Assembly: GCA_026984165.1 (NCBI GenBank) | Contig: JALSSQ010000220.1 | Coordinates: forward strand, 1 to 9,751 | Length of the DNA stretch: 9,751 nucleotides | Origin: Sulfurovum sp. | GTDB lineage: Bacteria > Campylobacterota > Campylobacteria > Campylobacterales > Sulfurovaceae | Direction: 5' to 3' | Shown: positions 7,503-9,751 of the stretch, piece after piece | How the letters are laid out: every line of letters starts with the position of its first letter | Position numbering within the stretch: the stretch's first letter is position 1 | The notes under the pieces: model-generated | Told to the model about the DNA's origin: nothing | Database searches by the model: none | The model's input: the letters and a program-made list of their open reading frames with translations, nothing else | Program-made: the position numbers and the translations under genes

Positions 7503-7691
7503 ATGGATGTAAATAAAATTAGAAAATTTTGTAGATCATTTAGAATTGTGCTGGGTTTGGCACTTATAGGATATGGTATCTATAGTGGCAATAAGTGGTT
7601 TTATCTTGGTATCATACCGCTTATTGTGGGACTTGTAAACTTTTGTCCGCTTTGTATTATCACAAAACAGTGTGATATAGAAACAAAATAA
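7503..7691 (+). CDS. Small two-helix membrane protein, DUF2892-like, with CPLC motif
   Basis: This 62-residue protein has two hydrophobic segments (about 13-28 and 32-47) joined by a short GNKWFY turn. Four Cys residues are present: Cys10, Cys48 and Cys51 (the CPLC motif just after helix 2) and Cys57. The layout (basic N-terminus, R-I-x-L-G-L in helix 1, a GLxxFCPLC end) resembles the DUF2892 family of inner-membrane proteins, related to the membrane part of the sulfurtransferase YgaP. The function of the stand-alone members is not known to me. The RBS AAGGA lies in the 15-base gap after pckA, and a terminator follows directly, so it is the last gene of a pckA transcript. The Cys pair could bind metal or persulfide, which is inference. 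It is clearly a real gene: RBS, tight spacing, coherent hydrophobic pattern. Confidence 0.8.
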   Translation: MDVNKIRKFCRSFRIVLGLALIGYGIYSGNKWFYLGIIPLIVGLVNFCPLCIITKQCDIETK

Positions 7692-7694
7692 ACC

Positions 7695-7729
7695 TTTGGA
7701 GAGAATCTCTCTCCAAGCTCTTCTTTTTT
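7695..7729 (+). terminator. Intrinsic terminator after pckA and the small membrane gene
   Basis: TTGGAGAGA (7696-7704) pairs with TCTCTCCAA (7708-7716), a 9-bp stem extended by a T-G wobble (7695/7717), with the 3-base loop ATC. A T-rich tail with a run of six T residues (7724-7729) follows a few bases later. It stands 4 bases after the stop codon of the small gene. Confidence 0.8.
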
Positions 7730-7757
7730 CTTTCAACACCTTTAACATTTAATCGAG

Positions 7758-7790
7758 TATAATTTTACAAATTATTTACATCAAGGAGGA
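7758..7790 (+). promoter_or_regulatory. mgtE promoter -10 box and strong RBS
   Basis: TATAAT at 7758-7763 is a consensus -10 box with T-rich sequence upstream and no clear -35. Transcription would begin near 7770, leaving a leader of only about 26 bases. That leaves no room for a Mg2+ riboswitch upstream of mgtE. AAGGAGGA at 7783-7790 is a near-perfect Shine-Dalgarno sequence 5 bases before ATG 7796, the strongest RBS in the window. Confidence 0.6.
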
Positions 7791-7795
7791 CTATT

Positions 7796-9124
7796 ATGGA
7801 CAAACTCACTGAATATTTAGCTGTACATCCTCACGATGAATTACATCCGTCAGATATAGCCAATCTTCTTAAAGATTTGGATGACAAAAGTTTTACAAAG
7901 GCTGTTCAGGCTATACCTAAAGAGCTTATTGCCGATGTTGCACTTGAACTGCCAGATAGATATTTTGAAGATGTTGTCGAATCCTTCACTCCACAAGAGA
8001 TTGCAGAGTCGCTTACAGAGCTAGAGTCAGATGATCAGACAGACTTTATTCAAGAGCTTGAAGAGCGTGATGAAGAGATGGCAAAAGAGGTCTTTGAAGA
8101 ACTGGATATAGAAGATCAAGCAGATATCCTTCAACTAAAAAAGTACAAAGAGAATGAAGCCGGTGCATATATGCAAATTGAGGTCTATACTGCCGGACTT
8201 GAACAAAATGTACATGATGTCATTAAAGATTTTGCAGAGCTTAGAAGACAAGATGAGCTTGAAAATGTGAATTATCTGTTTGTCACAGACAAGGATAAAA
8301 AATTACGCTATGGTATCGGACTTGACAATCTGCTTGTTTTTGATTTTCAGAAGTCACTTAAAGAAAATATAGAAAAGTCTCCAGAAAAGTTTAAACCAGT
8401 CACATGTATGGATCATGATGATATTTCAGAAGTGGTACAAAAGTTTCAAGAGTATGACCTTAATTCTATGCCTGTGGTAGATGAAGAGGGGGTGTTGCTT
8501 GGACGTATTACTTCAGATGATATTTATGATATTATCAATGAGCAAGCCACCGATCAAATGTACCATCTTGCCGGTGTCAGCGATGATGCAGAAGAGGATG
8601 AAGATATATTTAAAGCCGGTAAAGCACGTGCTGTTTGGTTGGCAGTCAACCTTTTGACAGCCATCGCTGCATCTTTGGTCATAGGGTTGTTTGAAGATAC
8701 CATACAAAGTATCGTAGCCTTGGCTATCTTGATGCCTATTGTCGCATCTATGGGTGGTAATGCGGGGACACAAAGTCTTACGGTTGTTGTACGTCAGCTT
8801 GCTTTGGGAGACATTGCTAAAAACGATGCCTTTCGTACCATAAAGAAGGAAGTGATACTCTCACTTGCAAATGGACTTTTTTTTGCTATAATCATGGGCA
8901 CAATAGCCTATATATGGTTCGATAAAGGGATGTTGGGTATAGTGATAGCGCTCTCTATGGTGATTAATCTGCTTTCAGCAGGGTTTTTTGGGTCGATGGT
9001 ACCGCTTTTACTTAAAAAGCTCGATGTCGATCCCGCCATTGGAAGTACGGTGATACTTACAACAGTGACCGATGTGGTCGGTTTCTTTAGTTTTTTGGGG
9101 TTGGCTACCCTCATATTATTATAA
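7796..9124 (+). CDS. mgtE: Magnesium transporter MgtE
   Basis: This 442-residue Mg2+ channel of the inner membrane closes when cytoplasmic Mg2+ is high. The N-terminal acidic helical domain (about 18-115, MgtE_N) and a pair of CBS domains (about 120-250) form the Mg2+ sensor, followed by the plug helix (about 246-275) and five membrane helices (about 280-441). Pore signatures are MPIVASMGGNAGTQSL (313-328), AGFFGSMVPLLLKKLDVDP (395-413) and TTVTDVVGFF (422-431). Asp426 corresponds to the pore Asp432 of the Thermus protein (numbering from memory). The sensor is very acidic (for example EELEERDEE and DDAEEDED), as expected for Mg2+ binding at domain interfaces. It has its own promoter and the best RBS in the window, and is followed after 15 bp by a CNNM/CorC-type gene. 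The intact length and motifs suggest full function; Co2+ may also be carried. Confidence 0.96.
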   Translation: MDKLTEYLAVHPHDELHPSDIANLLKDLDDKSFTKAVQAIPKELIADVALELPDRYFEDVVESFTPQEIAESLTELESDDQTDFIQELEERDEEMAKEVFEELDIEDQADILQLKKYKENEAGAYMQIEVYTAGLEQNVHDVIKDFAELRRQDELENVNYLFVTDKDKKLRYGIGLDNLLVFDFQKSLKENIEKSPEKFKPVTCMDHDDISEVVQKFQEYDLNSMPVVDEEGVLLGRITSDDIYDIINEQATDQMYHLAGVSDDAEEDEDIFKAGKARAVWLAVNLLTAIAASLVIGLFEDTIQSIVALAILMPIVASMGGNAGTQSLTVVVRQLALGDIAKNDAFRTIKKEVILSLANGLFFAIIMGTIAYIWFDKGMLGIVIALSMVINLLSAGFFGSMVPLLLKKLDVDPAIGSTVILTTVTDVVGFFSFLGLATLILL

Positions 9125-9139
9125 GGATTTTTTAGTCAT

Positions 9140-9751
9140 ATGGACTTGTTACTTTTATACTTTTTTGCTGCGGTGATTATCTCATTTATCTGCTCTGTTT
9201 TAGAGTCTATGCTTCTTTCGGTCAATATGCCATATATCTCAGTGTTGGAAAAAGAGAAGCCAAAAGTAGGACAACTTTTAAAATCGCATAAAACCAATAT
9301 CAATACATCTATCGCTTCCATTCTCATCTTAAATACCATTGCCAATACTTTAGGTGCCGCAGCTGTGGGTGCTCAGGCAGAGAAGGTCTTTGGAAGCAGT
9401 GCAGTATTTTGGGTATCTGTGGTATTAACTTTTGCTATTTTGTTTTTTGCTGAGATTATACCTAAGACCATAGGAGCTACATACTGGAAACAGCTTGCTC
9501 CAGTGGGAGCTTATGTCATACGTGTGTTTATATGGATGACGTATCCTATGATACTATTGACACTTTTTGTGACCAATCGCATTAAAAAAGATGATGAAGG
9601 CATGAGTCTTACACGTGAAGAGCTTTTAGAATCCACACTTATGAGTGAAGATGAAGGGGTGTTAGACGAGCAAGAATCAGATGTGATAGAAAACATATTG
9701 AAACTTGATTCTATTAAAATTGAAGAGATTTTAACACCACGTACCGTTGTT
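9140..9751 (+). CDS. CNNM/CorC-type (DUF21) membrane protein, 3' partial
   Basis: 204 residues are visible before the right edge, and the frame is open to the last base. The DUF21/CNNM membrane domain (about 1-150) shows an N-terminal helix with a small acidic motif (SVLESMLLS), the segment TSIASILILNTIANTLGAAAVG (about 57-78; key parts ILILNTIANT) and FFAEIIPKTIGA (about 103-114), the conserved Glu-Pro-Lys region of this family. A helical linker rich in Glu follows, and the visible part ends in EEILTPRTVV, which normally leads into the CBS pair. CNNM/CorC proteins are linked to Mg2+ efflux (Na+/Mg2+ exchange in studied members). The old family name includes haemolysin-like HlyC/TlyC, which should not be taken as toxin function. 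The start is the first ATG after mgtE; its RBS (AAGGA, 9123-9127) overlaps the mgtE stop and is 12 bases away, rather far. The gene is likely cotranscribed with mgtE. CBS and C-terminal CorC_HlyC domains would be off the edge. Confidence 0.88.
   Translation, partial: MDLLLLYFFAAVIISFICSVLESMLLSVNMPYISVLEKEKPKVGQLLKSHKTNINTSIASILILNTIANTLGAAAVGAQAEKVFGSSAVFWVSVVLTFAILFFAEIIPKTIGATYWKQLAPVGAYVIRVFIWMTYPMILLTLFVTNRIKKDDEGMSLTREELLESTLMSEDEGVLDEQESDVIENILKLDSIKIEEILTPRTVV

Noticed and set aside
7692..7795. Mg2+ riboswitch (ykoK/M-box type) before mgtE
   Set aside because: The gap is about 100 bases, of which the first part is a terminator belonging to the upstream gene and the transcribed leader is only about 26 bases.
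1..9751. CRISPR arrays, tRNA/rRNA genes, toxin-antitoxin pairs, prophage or insertion sequences
   Set aside because: No regularly spaced repeats, cloverleaf, transposase, integrase or toxin-like small gene pair was seen; apart from the REP-like pair the window is core genome.

Overview
The window reads as chromosomal DNA of a Campylobacterota (Epsilonproteobacteria) species, most likely a free-living chemolithotroph of the Sulfurovum/Sulfurimonas type. This rests on the moderately AT-rich sequence, the T-rich promoters with little or no -35 box, and the style of the proteins. The OadA/PycB protein, for example, carries the variant carboxyltransferase motif [10 protein letters not shown] that I associate with Campylobacter relatives. 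The genus is inferred from remembered protein similarity and was not tested by a search. Every gene lies on the + strand.

Layout: (1) 1-686 is the 3' part of uppP, for undecaprenyl-diphosphate phosphatase, with its N-terminus off the left edge. (2) 683-778 is a pair of inverted REP-like palindromes whose outer GTAG supplies the uppP stop codon. (3) 885-2267 is a DEAD-box RNA helicase behind a hairpin-rich leader. (4) 2351-5739 is a compact oadG-oadA-oadB operon for a biotin-dependent, Na+-translocating oxaloacetate decarboxylase, closed by a strong intrinsic terminator. (5) 5892-7487 is pckA, ATP-type PEP carboxykinase, followed after 15 bp by a 62-residue membrane protein with a CPLC motif and then a terminator. 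(6) 7796-9751 holds mgtE, a Mg2+ channel, and the start of a CNNM/CorC-type (DUF21) membrane protein that runs off the right edge.

How the genes work together: OadGAB and PckA all act on oxaloacetate (oxaloacetate to pyruvate + CO2 with Na+ export; oxaloacetate + ATP to PEP + CO2). The middle of the window is therefore a control point between the TCA cycle and C3 metabolites. The last two genes look like a Mg2+ homeostasis pair. uppP (cell-wall lipid recycling) and the helicase are unrelated housekeeping genes.

The window is mostly ordinary core genome. I found no defence system, phage, CRISPR array, RNA gene or unknown multi-gene system. The most unusual element is the REP pair fused to the end of uppP. 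Next come the leader structures of the helicase and pckA, the form of OadB, and the small Cys protein linked to pckA.
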